Shown here: positions 15,118 to 23,218 of the stretch, piece after piece
How the letters are laid out: every line of letters starts with the position of its first letter
How positions within the stretch are numbered: position 1 is the stretch's first letter
Assembly (NCBI GenBank): GCA_019744815.1
Contig: JAIEUA010000001.1
Location: 1-64,000, forward strand
Length of the DNA stretch: 64,000 nucleotides
Direction of reading: 5' to 3'
From: Phycisphaerales bacterium
GTDB lineage: Bacteria; Planctomycetota; Phycisphaerae; Phycisphaerales; UBA1924
Made by a program: the position numbers and the translations under genes
Notes under the pieces: model-generated
What the model saw: the letters and a program-made list of their open reading frames with translations, nothing else
Told to the model about the DNA's origin: nothing
The model's database searches: none

Positions 15118-16593
15118 ATGACAACCGCCGCTTCCATCGCCGCCGACGTTCGTTCGAAGCGCACCAGCGCCGAGGCGGTGGCTCGCCGCACGCTCGACAC
15201 CCTCGCGTCGGTCGAGCCCAAGCTCAAGTCCTACATCTCCGTCTTCGCCGACGGTCCGCGCTCCGCGATCGAGCAGGCGAAGGCCATCGACGCTCGCATC
15301 GCCAAGGGCGAGGACGTCGGCCCGCTCGCTGGCGTGCCGATCGCGCTCAAGGACAACATGTGCCTCGATTGGGGCACGACAACCTGCGGCAGCAACATGC
15401 TGCGGTCGTACGAGTCGCCGTACACGGCGACGGCGGTGCAGCGGCTGATGGACGCCGGCGCGGTCATCGTCGGCAAGACCAACCTCGACGAGTATGCGAT
15501 GGGTTCGAGCACAGAACACTCGTGCTTCGGGGCGTCGTTCAACCCGTGGGATGTGGCCCGCGTGCCCGGCGGCAGCAGCGGCGGCAGCGCGGCGACCGTG
15601 GCCGCTCGCGTGGTGCCGATCGCGCTCGGGAGCGACACCGGCGGTTCGATCCGCCAGCCCGCGTCGTTCTGCGGCATCGTTGGCGTCAAGCCGACCTATG
15701 GGCGCGTGAGCCGGTACGGTCTCGTCGCGTACGCCAGCAGCTTGGATCAGATCGGGCCGCTGACGACGACCGTCGAGGACGCGGCGCTCACGCTGCAGAC
15801 GCTCTGCGGGCACGATCCGCGCGACTCTACTTCGACCAAGCGCGAGACCCCGAACTTCCTCGCCGAGCTCGATCGCCCGATCGAGAACCTGCGGCTGGCC
15901 GTGCCCAAGCAGGCTAGGAGCAGCGCCAATCACCCTGATGTCGCTCGCGTGCTCGACGAGACCATTGCCGCGTACCGCGCGATGGGCGCGGAAGTCGTCG
16001 AGTGCGACCTCCCGCTGATCGACCACGGGATCGCGGCGTACTACATCGTCGCGCCGGCGGAGGCCAGCAGCAACCTCGCGCGGCTCGACGGCATCCGCTA
16101 CGGCCATCGTGCCGCGCTCGAAAAGGGCGAGGATCTGTTCGACCTGTACTGCAAGTCCCGCGCCGAGGGCTTTGGTCCCGAGGTGCAGCGCCGCATCATG
16201 CTGGGAACACACGTGCTCAGCAGCGGCTACTACGACGCGTATTACAACACCGCGCTCAAGGTTCGTCGCAAGATCAAGGACGACTTCGATCGCGTCTTCG
16301 CCACCTGTCACGCCGTGCTGATGCCCGCGGCACCGTCGCCGGCGTTCAAGGTCGGCGAGAAGACCGGCGACCCACTGGCGATGTACCTCGAAGACGTCTA
16401 CACCGTAACGATCAACCTCGCCGGTCTGCCCGCGATGTCGGTGCCGGCGGGGTTCAGTGCCGCGAGCAACGGCGAGCCCGCCCTTCCGATCGGCATGCAG
16501 CTCGTCTCCGCCGCGTTCGATGAAGCCCGCATGCTGCGGATCGCGCGGATGCTGGAGAAGGCGACCGGCGCGGGTTCACGAACCCCTGCGTAG
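15118..16593 (+). CDS. gatA: Asp-tRNA(Asn)/Glu-tRNA(Gln) amidotransferase subunit A
   Basis: A 491-residue amidase-signature enzyme. The Ser-cisSer-Lys triad is complete: Lys78 in ALKDN, Ser153 in GGSSGGS and Ser177 in GSDTGGSIRQP, with the spacing known from GatA (75 and 24). It releases ammonia from glutamine (or asparagine) for the GatB site. The DPRDSTS and GYYDAYYNTALKVR segments are typical of GatA rather than generic amidases. ATG 15118 sits immediately after a repeat element, so the native 5' leader may have been altered. Confidence 0.95.
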   Translation: MTTAASIAADVRSKRTSAEAVARRTLDTLASVEPKLKSYISVFADGPRSAIEQAKAIDARIAKGEDVGPLAGVPIALKDNMCLDWGTTTCGSNMLRSYESPYTATAVQRLMDAGAVIVGKTNLDEYAMGSSTEHSCFGASFNPWDVARVPGGSSGGSAATVAARVVPIALGSDTGGSIRQPASFCGIVGVKPTYGRVSRYGLVAYASSLDQIGPLTTTVEDAALTLQTLCGHDPRDSTSTKRETPNFLAELDRPIENLRLAVPKQARSSANHPDVARVLDETIAAYRAMGAEVVECDLPLIDHGIAAYYIVAPAEASSNLARLDGIRYGHRAALEKGEDLFDLYCKSRAEGFGPEVQRRIMLGTHVLSSGYYDAYYNTALKVRRKIKDDFDRVFATCHAVLMPAAPSPAFKVGEKTGDPLAMYLEDVYTVTINLAGLPAMSVPAGFSAASNGEPALPIGMQLVSAAFDEARMLRIARMLEKATGAGSRTPA

Positions 16594-16616
16594 CCGTTGA
16601 TTCGCATCGGTGGCGA

Positions 16617-17480
16617 TCACGGACACACGAGCTCGTTGTAGGCCTGGGCGAAGATCAAGAAGTCGGCGTCGTCCACGACGCTGTTGCCGTCGAAATCGGC
16701 GGGGCATCCGGCGTGGCGATCGGTGAAAGCGTTGCTCGCCGGGCGGGGCGGCGGGGGGCAGATGAGATCGTTGTACGCGGCGGCGAAGACGACGAAGTCG
16801 GCGTCGTCGACCTGGTTGTCGGCGTTGAGGTCGCAGCGGCAGGCCGAACCCTCGAAGAGCTCGAACTCGATCTCGTAGAACGCGACCGACTGGGCCCCGC
16901 CGGTGGCGAAGTCCGATGCGGTGTCGGCGTTGAGCAGCAGGGTGTAGTTGCCGGCCTCGAGGTTGTAGACCACGCCGTGGACGTGGTTGTGCTCGTAGCG
17001 GAAGACCTCGTGGCGTTCCTCGTTGTGCGTGAGCACCGCGGCGCCGCCGGCGTTGCTGGACTGGGACTCGATCGAGTGCAGCTCGACGTGGTGCGGGCCG
17101 TCGATGTTGAAGACGATCTCGATGCTCGACTGAGCGATCGCCGAGCCGCTGAGGAAGCCGGCGCCGGCGGTGACGCTGCTGTCGGCGAAGCCGTTGGCGA
17201 TGATCTGGGTGTTGGTCAAGAACAGCGTGTAGTCAGCGGCGCACTGGACGGTGCTGGTGCCGGAGGTGAGGGCGCCGGGGAGGGAGCCGATGAAGCTCGG
17301 GTAGGTGCCGGTGGTGATGGTGTCGAGGAAGGACTGAGTCCCCAGCGTGGTGGTCAGCACGCTGGAGCCGTGGGCCCGAGGGGTGATCGAGACGATTTCA
17401 AGATCGGCGTGAGCGAGGCCGACGGTGAGCCCGGCGATCATCGTGGCGACGAGCGCGGCGGGGGCGAGCGTGTTGCGCAT
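16617..17480 (-). CDS. Secreted protein with paired GC-type dockerin modules
   Basis: A 287-residue secreted protein. A strong ribosome site (GGAAGAGAGAG) precedes ATG 17480. Signal peptide at 1-25 (ALVATMIAGLTVGLAHA). A beta-rich body of about 190 residues has no recognised family. The C-terminus carries two calcium-loop-like modules, CDLNADNQVDDADFVVF-AAAYNDL and CPADFDGNSVVDDADFLIF-AQAYNEL, each D-x-N/D-x-D-x-x-D/V-D-D-A-D-F, bracketed by cysteines. These are the 'GC-type dockerin' modules seen in Phycisphaerae secreted proteins; their binding partner is not known. No cohesin is in the window. Confidence 0.8.
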   Translation of the reverse strand: MRNTLAPAALVATMIAGLTVGLAHADLEIVSITPRAHGSSVLTTTLGTQSFLDTITTGTYPSFIGSLPGALTSGTSTVQCAADYTLFLTNTQIIANGFADSSVTAGAGFLSGSAIAQSSIEIVFNIDGPHHVELHSIESQSSNAGGAAVLTHNEERHEVFRYEHNHVHGVVYNLEAGNYTLLLNADTASDFATGGAQSVAFYEIEFELFEGSACRCDLNADNQVDDADFVVFAAAYNDLICPPPPRPASNAFTDRHAGCPADFDGNSVVDDADFLIFAQAYNELVCP

Positions 17481-17655
17481 AGGGACTCTCTCTTCCTGAT
17501 GCTGGTTCTTGTTCATCCCACGCCAGAGCCCTCGCCTGCCCGAGAACCAGACACGCGAACACAAGGCGACCGGTACGGATGTCGCGCATGGGCGGTGGGA
17601 TTGCAGGAAAACAAAGCCCGACCCGAGAGGCAACAGCATCGCAGTGGGTTGTACT

Positions 17656-17768
17656 GGTGCCATCAGTCCGCCGGCTCTGCGGCGCGACTGATGCGGTCGC
17701 GAGAACGACGGCCGTGGTTCCAGACGCATCAGTCGCGCGGCTCCGAGCAGCCGCGGGCTGATGGCACC
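17656..17768. repeat. 113-bp inverted-repeat element, family G copy 1
   Basis: Starts GGTGCCATCAGTCCGCCGGC and ends GCCGCGGGCTGATGGCACC. The ends form a long imperfect hairpin. A second element of the same length is at 23084-23196; the two differ mainly in the central 25 bases. Confidence 0.9.
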
Positions 17769-17800
17769 ACGCTCGAGCATTGCGTCGCAGGGATAGGTAC

Positions 17801-17908
17801 CAGCGAGCCGTGGCGTCCTCGCCACGGTGCGGTTGCACGCGGTGTCGAATGGAGCGATGGAACGTCCGCACGCACACTCCGCCGGGGCGGGGACGCCCCG
17901 GCTCGCTG
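17801..17908. repeat. Facing pair of family F palindromic repeats
   Basis: CAGCGAGCCGTGGCGTCC on the left and GGACGCCCCGGCTCGCTG on the right are inverted copies about 50 bp apart. The same facing arrangement recurs at 19938-20042 and 49921-50072. Confidence 0.8.
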
Positions 17909-17983
17909 TTGATGCGCGCGAAGTTGGTTTCGAGATGTGGAAGCGTGCGGCCCCTCACCGATCTCGGCCTCTTGGGCCTCGAT

Positions 17984-18127
17984 CACCTCTCCCCGCTGAA
18001 GCGGGGAGAGGGGGCGCTGTGTCAGAGCCGCGGGCTTCAGCCCGCGCGGGTTGCGGTTCCGAGCATTCGGAGTCGTCGTTGCAGTCGAGCGGTCCATCCG
18101 CGCGGGCTGAAGCCCGCGGCTCTGAGG
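17984..18127. repeat. Hairpin plus facing family E palindromic repeats
   Basis: A CTCTCCCCGC/GCGGGGAGAG hairpin (17984-18014) is followed by two inverted copies of AGAGCCGCGGGCTTCAGCCC (18023-18052 and 18098-18127). A single E copy lies before speA at 56858-56887. Confidence 0.8.
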
Positions 18128-18136
18128 TGAGCTCGA

Positions 18137-19744
18137 TTACCGCCCGCGTCCTGGCATCTTCCCGAACATCCGCTTCGGCGGCAGCTTGGTCGGCACGATG
18201 CCGCCCGGGAACTTGCTCGCGTCGACCTTGGCCGGATCGGCCGCGGGCAGCTCGAGCTTCGACTGCTCCATGCGGCTGACCTTCGGCGCCGGAGGCGGCG
18301 GCGGGGGCGCGTCGCCCTCGGCGCGTTCGAGCATGAGGCCGCCTTGCGGGCGTCCCATCGGGCCGTCGTCGCGCCAGCCCGCCGGGGGCGGGTTGCCGAC
18401 GAAGTCGGGGTACTCGATCTTGGGGATCTCGGCGTTGATCAGCATCTCGATGCTGGTCAGGAGGTCGCCCTGCGCGGGGGTGACGAGCGAGTAGGCGAGG
18501 CCGCCCTTGCCGGCGCGGGCGGTGCGGCCGATGCGGTGGATGTACAACTCAGGATCGTCGGGCAGGTCGAAGTTGATGACGTGCGACACACCCTCGACGT
18601 CGATGCCGCGGCTGGCGAGGTCGGAGCAGATCACGACGGCGAGCTTGCCGTCCTTGAGCTGCTTCATGGTGGTGTTGCGCTTGCCCTGGCTCATGTCGCC
18701 GTGCATGGCGTGGGCCGGGATGCCGCGGGCCGAGAGGCCGTTGGCGAGCTCATCGACGGTGCGCTTCAGTCGACAGAAGACGAGCGTGAGCGCCGGCTCC
18801 TCGTGGGTGAGCACGTGCAGCAGCATGCGCTTCTTGTCCCACGGGGCGACGGGAATATGGAACTGCTTCACGAGGCTGGCGGTGAGCGAGCCGGCGGTGG
18901 TCACGATCTTCACCGGATCGTGCATGTGCTGGCGGGCGAGGCGCTCGACCTCTTCGCTCAGCGTCGCGCTCACGAAGATCGTCTGGCGGCCCTCCGGAGG
19001 CGTTCCGGGCGCGGGGCACATGTTCAGGATCCGCTTGATGTCGTCGCGGAAGCCGATGTCGAACATGCGGTCGACTTCATCGAGCACGGCGAAGCGGATG
19101 TTCTGCAGGTGGAAGTAGCCGCGCTGGATCATGTCGAGCACGCGGCCGGGCGTGCCGACGACGATGTGCGAGCCGGTCTGAAGCTGGCGGGTCTGGGCCT
19201 GGATGGATTGACCGCCGTAGAGCGTGACGGCGCGGATGGGCGTGTGCTTGGCGAGGTCGTTGATCTCGTCGGTGATCTGGATGGCGAGTTCGCGGGTGGG
19301 GGCGAGGATGAGGGCCTGGAACTGCGTGTCCTTGCCGCACATGTGGATGAGCGGCAGACCGAACGCGGCGGTCTTGCCGGTGCCGGTCTTGGCCTGACCC
19401 AGGACGTCGCGTCCGGTGATGGCGACGGGGATCATCTTGGCCTGGATCATCGTGGGCTTCTGGAAGCCCATGTCGGCGAGGCCCTTGAGCACGCTGTTGC
19501 GCAGGCCCAGGGACGTGAAGTCGATGGCCTCGTCGAAGACGTTGTCTTGTGCGACGGGCTTGAAGTCGTGGTGGGTGACGATGCCGTGCACTTCCGCGAC
19601 CGGGTTGGCGGCGGTGATGGAGTCCTGCAGCTCGTGGCCGGAAGTGGCGGGCTGGCTTGGACTTGTGGCGTCGTCGGAGGTGGCGGGCAGGTTGGAATCA
19701 GCGGACTGGTGGACCTGGGACTCCGTCCCATCGGTATCGTGCAT
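18137..19744 (-). CDS. DEAD-box ATP-dependent RNA helicase (DEVD variant)
   Basis: A 535-residue RNA helicase. An acidic, low-complexity N-terminal 60 residues precede the Q-motif (FTSLGLRNSVLKGLADMGFQKPTMIQ). Motif I AKTGTGKT is near 113-120, Ia PTRELAIQ, Ib TPGR, motif II is DEVD (near 221) rather than DEAD, motif III SAT near 260, motif V SDLASRGIDVEGV and VI HRIGRTARAGKGG near 404. The C-terminal ~95 residues are proline-rich and basic, a probable RNA-binding tail. Likely role: RNA remodelling in ribosome assembly or mRNA decay. ATG 19744 is chosen because the upstream frame runs into family F repeat DNA. Confidence 0.92.
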   Translation of the reverse strand: MHDTDGTESQVHQSADSNLPATSDDATSPSQPATSGHELQDSITAANPVAEVHGIVTHHDFKPVAQDNVFDEAIDFTSLGLRNSVLKGLADMGFQKPTMIQAKMIPVAITGRDVLGQAKTGTGKTAAFGLPLIHMCGKDTQFQALILAPTRELAIQITDEINDLAKHTPIRAVTLYGGQSIQAQTRQLQTGSHIVVGTPGRVLDMIQRGYFHLQNIRFAVLDEVDRMFDIGFRDDIKRILNMCPAPGTPPEGRQTIFVSATLSEEVERLARQHMHDPVKIVTTAGSLTASLVKQFHIPVAPWDKKRMLLHVLTHEEPALTLVFCRLKRTVDELANGLSARGIPAHAMHGDMSQGKRNTTMKQLKDGKLAVVICSDLASRGIDVEGVSHVINFDLPDDPELYIHRIGRTARAGKGGLAYSLVTPAQGDLLTSIEMLINAEIPKIEYPDFVGNPPPAGWRDDGPMGRPQGGLMLERAEGDAPPPPPPAPKVSRMEQSKLELPAADPAKVDASKFPGGIVPTKLPPKRMFGKMPGRGR

Positions 19745-19937
19745 GGCTCGTACTCGTGTGAAATGCGGTGGAAGAACGACAGAAGTCGCGTTCGCCGCGG
19801 CGACGGTAGAGGGGGTCGCTCCGGACCCCCGGCCACGGCGATCAATAGTAGATCGGCCGAAGGGGTGATCGGGGTGCGAAATGGGAGAACCGCAGCGGGG
19901 GTCAGGTGCGGGCTCCCATGGCGTGGGCCTTCGATCC

Positions 19938-20042
19938 GCGAGCCGGGGCGTCCCCGCCCCGGTGCCGAGAGCGTTCGGATCGCGCGGCGCTGCTTGGCTC
20001 TTCCTTCGCCGCCGCGCCGGGGCGAGGACGCCCCGGCTCGCT
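19938..20042. repeat. Facing pair of family F palindromic repeats
   Basis: GCGAGCCGGGGCGTCCCCGC (19938-19964) faces GGGGCGAGGACGCCCCGGCT (20013-20042), in the gap between the helicase and the LuxR-type gene. Confidence 0.8.
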
Positions 20043-20127
20043 GGTGGCTTGGGGCTGCATGATGCGTGTGCCGCAGAGGACGTTTTCACGTTGGTCGTTG
20101 CGGAGCCAACGACTTTCAGCACCCGTT

Positions 20128-21015
20128 TCAGGTCGGAGGCTTCGCCACCCTTGGATCAATCAGCGCCACCCGGTCGCGGAGGGCGTTGCGATTGCGGACG
20201 CCTAGGCTGCGGAAGATCCGCACGGCGTAGGTCTTGATGGTGTTCTCGGTGAGCCCGGTCATGGCCCCGATCTGGGCGTAGCCCAGGTCGCTGGCGAGCA
20301 AGGGGACGAGCTGCTGTTCCTTTTCGGACAGGCGGGCGACGCGGGCGGCGTAGTCGTCGCCGGAGGGGGCAGCCGGGGCAGTGAGCGTGTGGACCCAGGC
20401 GGGGGCGAAGAACACCGCGGCCGCGAGGCGGCGTTCGCGGGCGGTAAAGGGAGGAGCGCCGGTGCTGCGTCCGAACATGACCGAGCTGACCGTCAGGGAA
20501 TCGCTGCCGCGCTGAGGGAGGACGGTGTAGAGCAGGTCGTCCATGCCGATGCGGCGGCGGTAGGTGAGACAGGCGGGATCGGAGTCCCATGCCTGCGGCG
20601 GCAGGACTTGGCGGATGCTGCGGACGAACGGGCGGCCGGCGAGGGCGAGGTCGTGCAGGCCGACGGTTTCGGGCGGGCGGCCGAAGGCGCCCATCATGCG
20701 GAGCGCGTGCCATGCGCCGCGGAGCATGGGGACCCGGCCGCACTTGAGGATCTTGATCGGCGCGATGCGCCACTCGCCGCTGGTCAGCCCGGCGCGGCCG
20801 AGCACCCAGAGCCAGTTGTCGGCGTTCAGCAGCGCGGCGGCGCCGTCGAGCAGCACGCGTCGGGCGAGCAGAGGCTCCTGCCCCGGAGCCGCGAGGCGGC
20901 TGGACTCGGAGATGATGGCGCCGGCCGCAACGACGTCGGCAGCGGAGAGGCCGGCGTCGGACTCGTCGCCCACATCGGGTTCGAGCGGATGCGGGTTGGG
21001 ATCGTGCTGGGTCAC
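20128..21015 (-). CDS. LuxR/GerE-type transcriptional regulator
   Basis: About 295 residues. The last ~65 are a LuxR-type helix-turn-helix: VARLSEKEQQLVPLLASDLGYAQIGAMTGLTENTIKTYAVRIFRSLGVRNR, where LS-x-x-E, the recognition helix T-x-x-T-I-K-T and the V-x-x-x-L-x-V-x-N-R-x-x-A-x-x pattern are intact. The N-terminal 220 residues carry no recognised receiver or autoinducer domain and may sense a ligand. GTG 21015 is preferred over GTG 21048 because GGGGAG lies 6 bases before it. Single gene, transcribed away from the S74 protein gene at 21185. Confidence 0.85.
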   Translation of the reverse strand: MTQHDPNPHPLEPDVGDESDAGLSAADVVAAGAIISESSRLAAPGQEPLLARRVLLDGAAALLNADNWLWVLGRAGLTSGEWRIAPIKILKCGRVPMLRGAWHALRMMGAFGRPPETVGLHDLALAGRPFVRSIRQVLPPQAWDSDPACLTYRRRIGMDDLLYTVLPQRGSDSLTVSSVMFGRSTGAPPFTARERRLAAAVFFAPAWVHTLTAPAAPSGDDYAARVARLSEKEQQLVPLLASDLGYAQIGAMTGLTENTIKTYAVRIFRSLGVRNRNALRDRVALIDPRVAKPPT

Positions 21016-21184
21016 CGAGTCTCCCCACGAATGTTCGGCGTTTCGCACCGCGGGCCCGCTGCGGCACGACGCCGAACGGACACCAGTCTACCGAAGTTGA
21101 GGGTGGTGTCTGAGGCCGGTTGGCGAGGCGTGCCGCTGATTGAGCATGCGGTGGACGTTTCGCACTCAACAGGAGAATCGCACG

Positions 21185-23014
21185 ATGAACCGTTTCCTGA
21201 CTCGTTGGTCGGCCCCCGTGGCCGCGTTGCTCACGCTGCTCGGCTCGCAGGCGCTGGCGCAGAACAGCTCGTTTACCTATCAGGGCTCGCTCTCGGCGCC
21301 CGGCGGCCCGGTGGGCGCGCTGGCGGACTTCAAGGCCCGTCTCTGGACCGCGGCCAGCGGCGGCACGATGGTGGGCACCGAGCAGTCGTTCCCCGGCGTC
21401 GAGGTCACCCGCGGCGTCTTCTCGCTGTCGATCCCGTCGCCCGCGGGGGCGTTCACCGACGGGCAGCCTTTGTGGCTGGAGCTGGATGTTCGAGTTCCCA
21501 GCGGCACAGGGGCGTACACGACGATGTCCCCGCGGAGCGCGGTGTCGGCGGTGCCGCTGGCGGTTGGGTTGGCGGGGGTCGCCATGGGCACCGACGTCGA
21601 ACGACCGGATGTCGGGGCGACTGCGTTCGGCAATATTGGCTTTCAGCTGGGGGGACAGGGCTCGTTCTTCTATCAGGTGATTACTCCCAGCCAATCCGGC
21701 GTGCTCACACGCGTGCAGTTCTACGCGGCCGATGCATTCAGCAATCCGGCGGCGATCGTCCGTCTGCGCTTGGGCGTGGGGCGGACTGGCCCGATTCTCC
21801 AAACCAAGAACATCACGCCGACCGTGGGTGTGTTCGAGATTGCATTTGACGACATCCGCGTCACCGGGGGACAGCGGTACACCGTCGACTTTGAGATGAC
21901 CAGCGGCGTGGTCAACGCCAGAAACGCCGACAAGCCGGTGCCCAACTGCCCCGGATACTGGAACTCGAGCACCCGGGCGATCTGGTTCGCGACCTTCATC
22001 CAGCCGCTGCGCCTGTCCGTCAATGCGGCCGGTGCACCATGGTCCGGCATTTCAGGATCGCCGTTCAGCGTGCAGAGCGACGGCACAATCGCGGCCCGTA
22101 GCGATCGCATGACGGTCAACGCGACCCCGAACGGGACCGTGGAACCGTCGCTGCGAGTCCTTGGCCGCGGCGGAGTCGGATCATCCGCCTCGCTGGAACT
22201 CTCCACCTACGACCCCGGGGCTAACGCGCCCTCGGCACGCATCCGCGCCAACGACCTGAATTACTCCAGCAGCATCGACTTCCAGACCAAGAACGCGGGC
22301 GACATGGCCAACCCGCTCACCACCCGCATGCGTCTGACCGACGATGGACGCTTGGGTATCGGCACCACATCACCCGAAGCGCTTCTCACCGTCACCCCAA
22401 CGACCGGCGGCGGCATCCTCGTCGGCAACACCCAGACCGCGGGACGCACGAGCTTGTATCTGGGAATCAACGGCGCGAGCAACGACTATTCCATCATCCA
22501 GTCCACCTCCGCTTCGGGCTCCAGGTACGGCTTCCTGACCATCAACCCCGACGGCGGGTACGTCGGCATCGGCACCCGCACGCCCGACGGGAGCTTCACC
22601 CTCGACGTCAACGGCGCGCTCCGCTGCGTCGGCTTCACCAACGCCTCGAGCGCCCGATACAAGAAGAACATCCGTTCGATCGAGGACGATGCGCTCGCGA
22701 GCATCCTCGCGCTGCGGCCGGTCCGGTTCGACTGGAACGACGAGATCCCGTCGATGGCGGGGCGGGCCGATGTCGGGTTGATCGCCGAGGAAGTCGCCGA
22801 GGCGATCCCGGAAGCGGTCAGCCGCAGCAACGGCAAGATCGAGGGCATCGACTACAACCGGCTGACGGCGCAGATGATCCGGGCGCTGCGGCAGGAGCAT
22901 GAGCGGAGCGCGGCGAGCGTGCGGCGGCTGGGCGATGAGGCCGCGGAGTTGCGGGCTGAGAACGCGGAGCTGCGGAAGAGGCTTGACGCGATCGAGCAGA
23001 TGCTGAAGCGCTGA
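21185..23014 (+). CDS. Secreted tail-fibre-like protein with S74 intramolecular chaperone domain
   Basis: A 609-residue protein with a good ribosome site (AGGAGA, 8 bases before ATG 21185). Signal peptide at 1-26 (AALLTLLGSQALAQ). Then an Ig/DUF-like N-domain (SSFTYQGSLSAPGGPVGALADFKARLW), common in bacterial surface proteins with trimeric fibres, a beta-rich middle, and a C-terminal peptidase S74 domain (NASSARYKKNIRSIEDDALASIL, then LRPVRFDWNDEIPSM...DVGLIAEEVAEAIPEAV) plus a terminal coiled coil. In phage tail spikes S74 trimerises and then cuts itself off at the Ser before the R-x-K-x-N-I motif; that Ser and Lys are present here. No phage genes are nearby, so this is a host surface protein. 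Confidence 0.85.
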   Translation: MNRFLTRWSAPVAALLTLLGSQALAQNSSFTYQGSLSAPGGPVGALADFKARLWTAASGGTMVGTEQSFPGVEVTRGVFSLSIPSPAGAFTDGQPLWLELDVRVPSGTGAYTTMSPRSAVSAVPLAVGLAGVAMGTDVERPDVGATAFGNIGFQLGGQGSFFYQVITPSQSGVLTRVQFYAADAFSNPAAIVRLRLGVGRTGPILQTKNITPTVGVFEIAFDDIRVTGGQRYTVDFEMTSGVVNARNADKPVPNCPGYWNSSTRAIWFATFIQPLRLSVNAAGAPWSGISGSPFSVQSDGTIAARSDRMTVNATPNGTVEPSLRVLGRGGVGSSASLELSTYDPGANAPSARIRANDLNYSSSIDFQTKNAGDMANPLTTRMRLTDDGRLGIGTTSPEALLTVTPTTGGGILVGNTQTAGRTSLYLGINGASNDYSIIQSTSASGSRYGFLTINPDGGYVGIGTRTPDGSFTLDVNGALRCVGFTNASSARYKKNIRSIEDDALASILALRPVRFDWNDEIPSMAGRADVGLIAEEVAEAIPEAVSRSNGKIEGIDYNRLTAQMIRALRQEHERSAASVRRLGDEAAELRAENAELRKRLDAIEQMLKR

Positions 23015-23041
23015 TGTGCGGATCAAACTTTTGGATGTCGG

Positions 23042-23074
23042 CGGTGCCGGGGCGGGAACGCCCCGGCCCGCTCG
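23042..23074. repeat. Palindromic repeat family F, single copy
   Basis: GCCGGGGCGGGAACGCCCCGG, immediately left of the second family G element. Confidence 0.75.
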
Positions 23075-23083
23075 CGCGACGTA

Positions 23084-23196
23084 GGTGCCATCAGTCCGCC
23101 GGCTCTGCGGCGCGACTGATGCGGGTGCGGGATTGGCTGCCGAGGTTCCAGACGCATCAGTCTCGCGGCTCCGAGCAGCCGCGGACTGATGGCACC
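23084..23196. repeat. 113-bp inverted-repeat element, family G copy 2
   Basis: Begins GGTGCCATCAGTCCGCCGGC and ends GCGGACTGATGGCACC; same length and ends as 17656-17768, with a divergent centre. Confidence 0.9.
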
Positions 23197-23218
23197 AAAG
23201 TTGGCGACACCGTCGTGG

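Larger units (their letters stand above)
17481..18136. other. Repeat-rich gene-free stretch
   Basis: About 650 bp with no credible gene. It holds the 5' region of the dockerin gene, one 113-bp family G element (17656-17768), two facing family F copies (17801-17830, 17880-17908), a CTCTCCCCGC/GCGGGGAGAG hairpin (17984-18014) and two facing family E copies (18023-18052, 18098-18127). Confidence 0.8.

Noticed and set aside
20156..21802. Arginine-rich frame opposite the S74 gene and through the LuxR gene.
   Set aside because: Composition (Arg/Pro/Ala) and absence of any domain mark it as a shadow.
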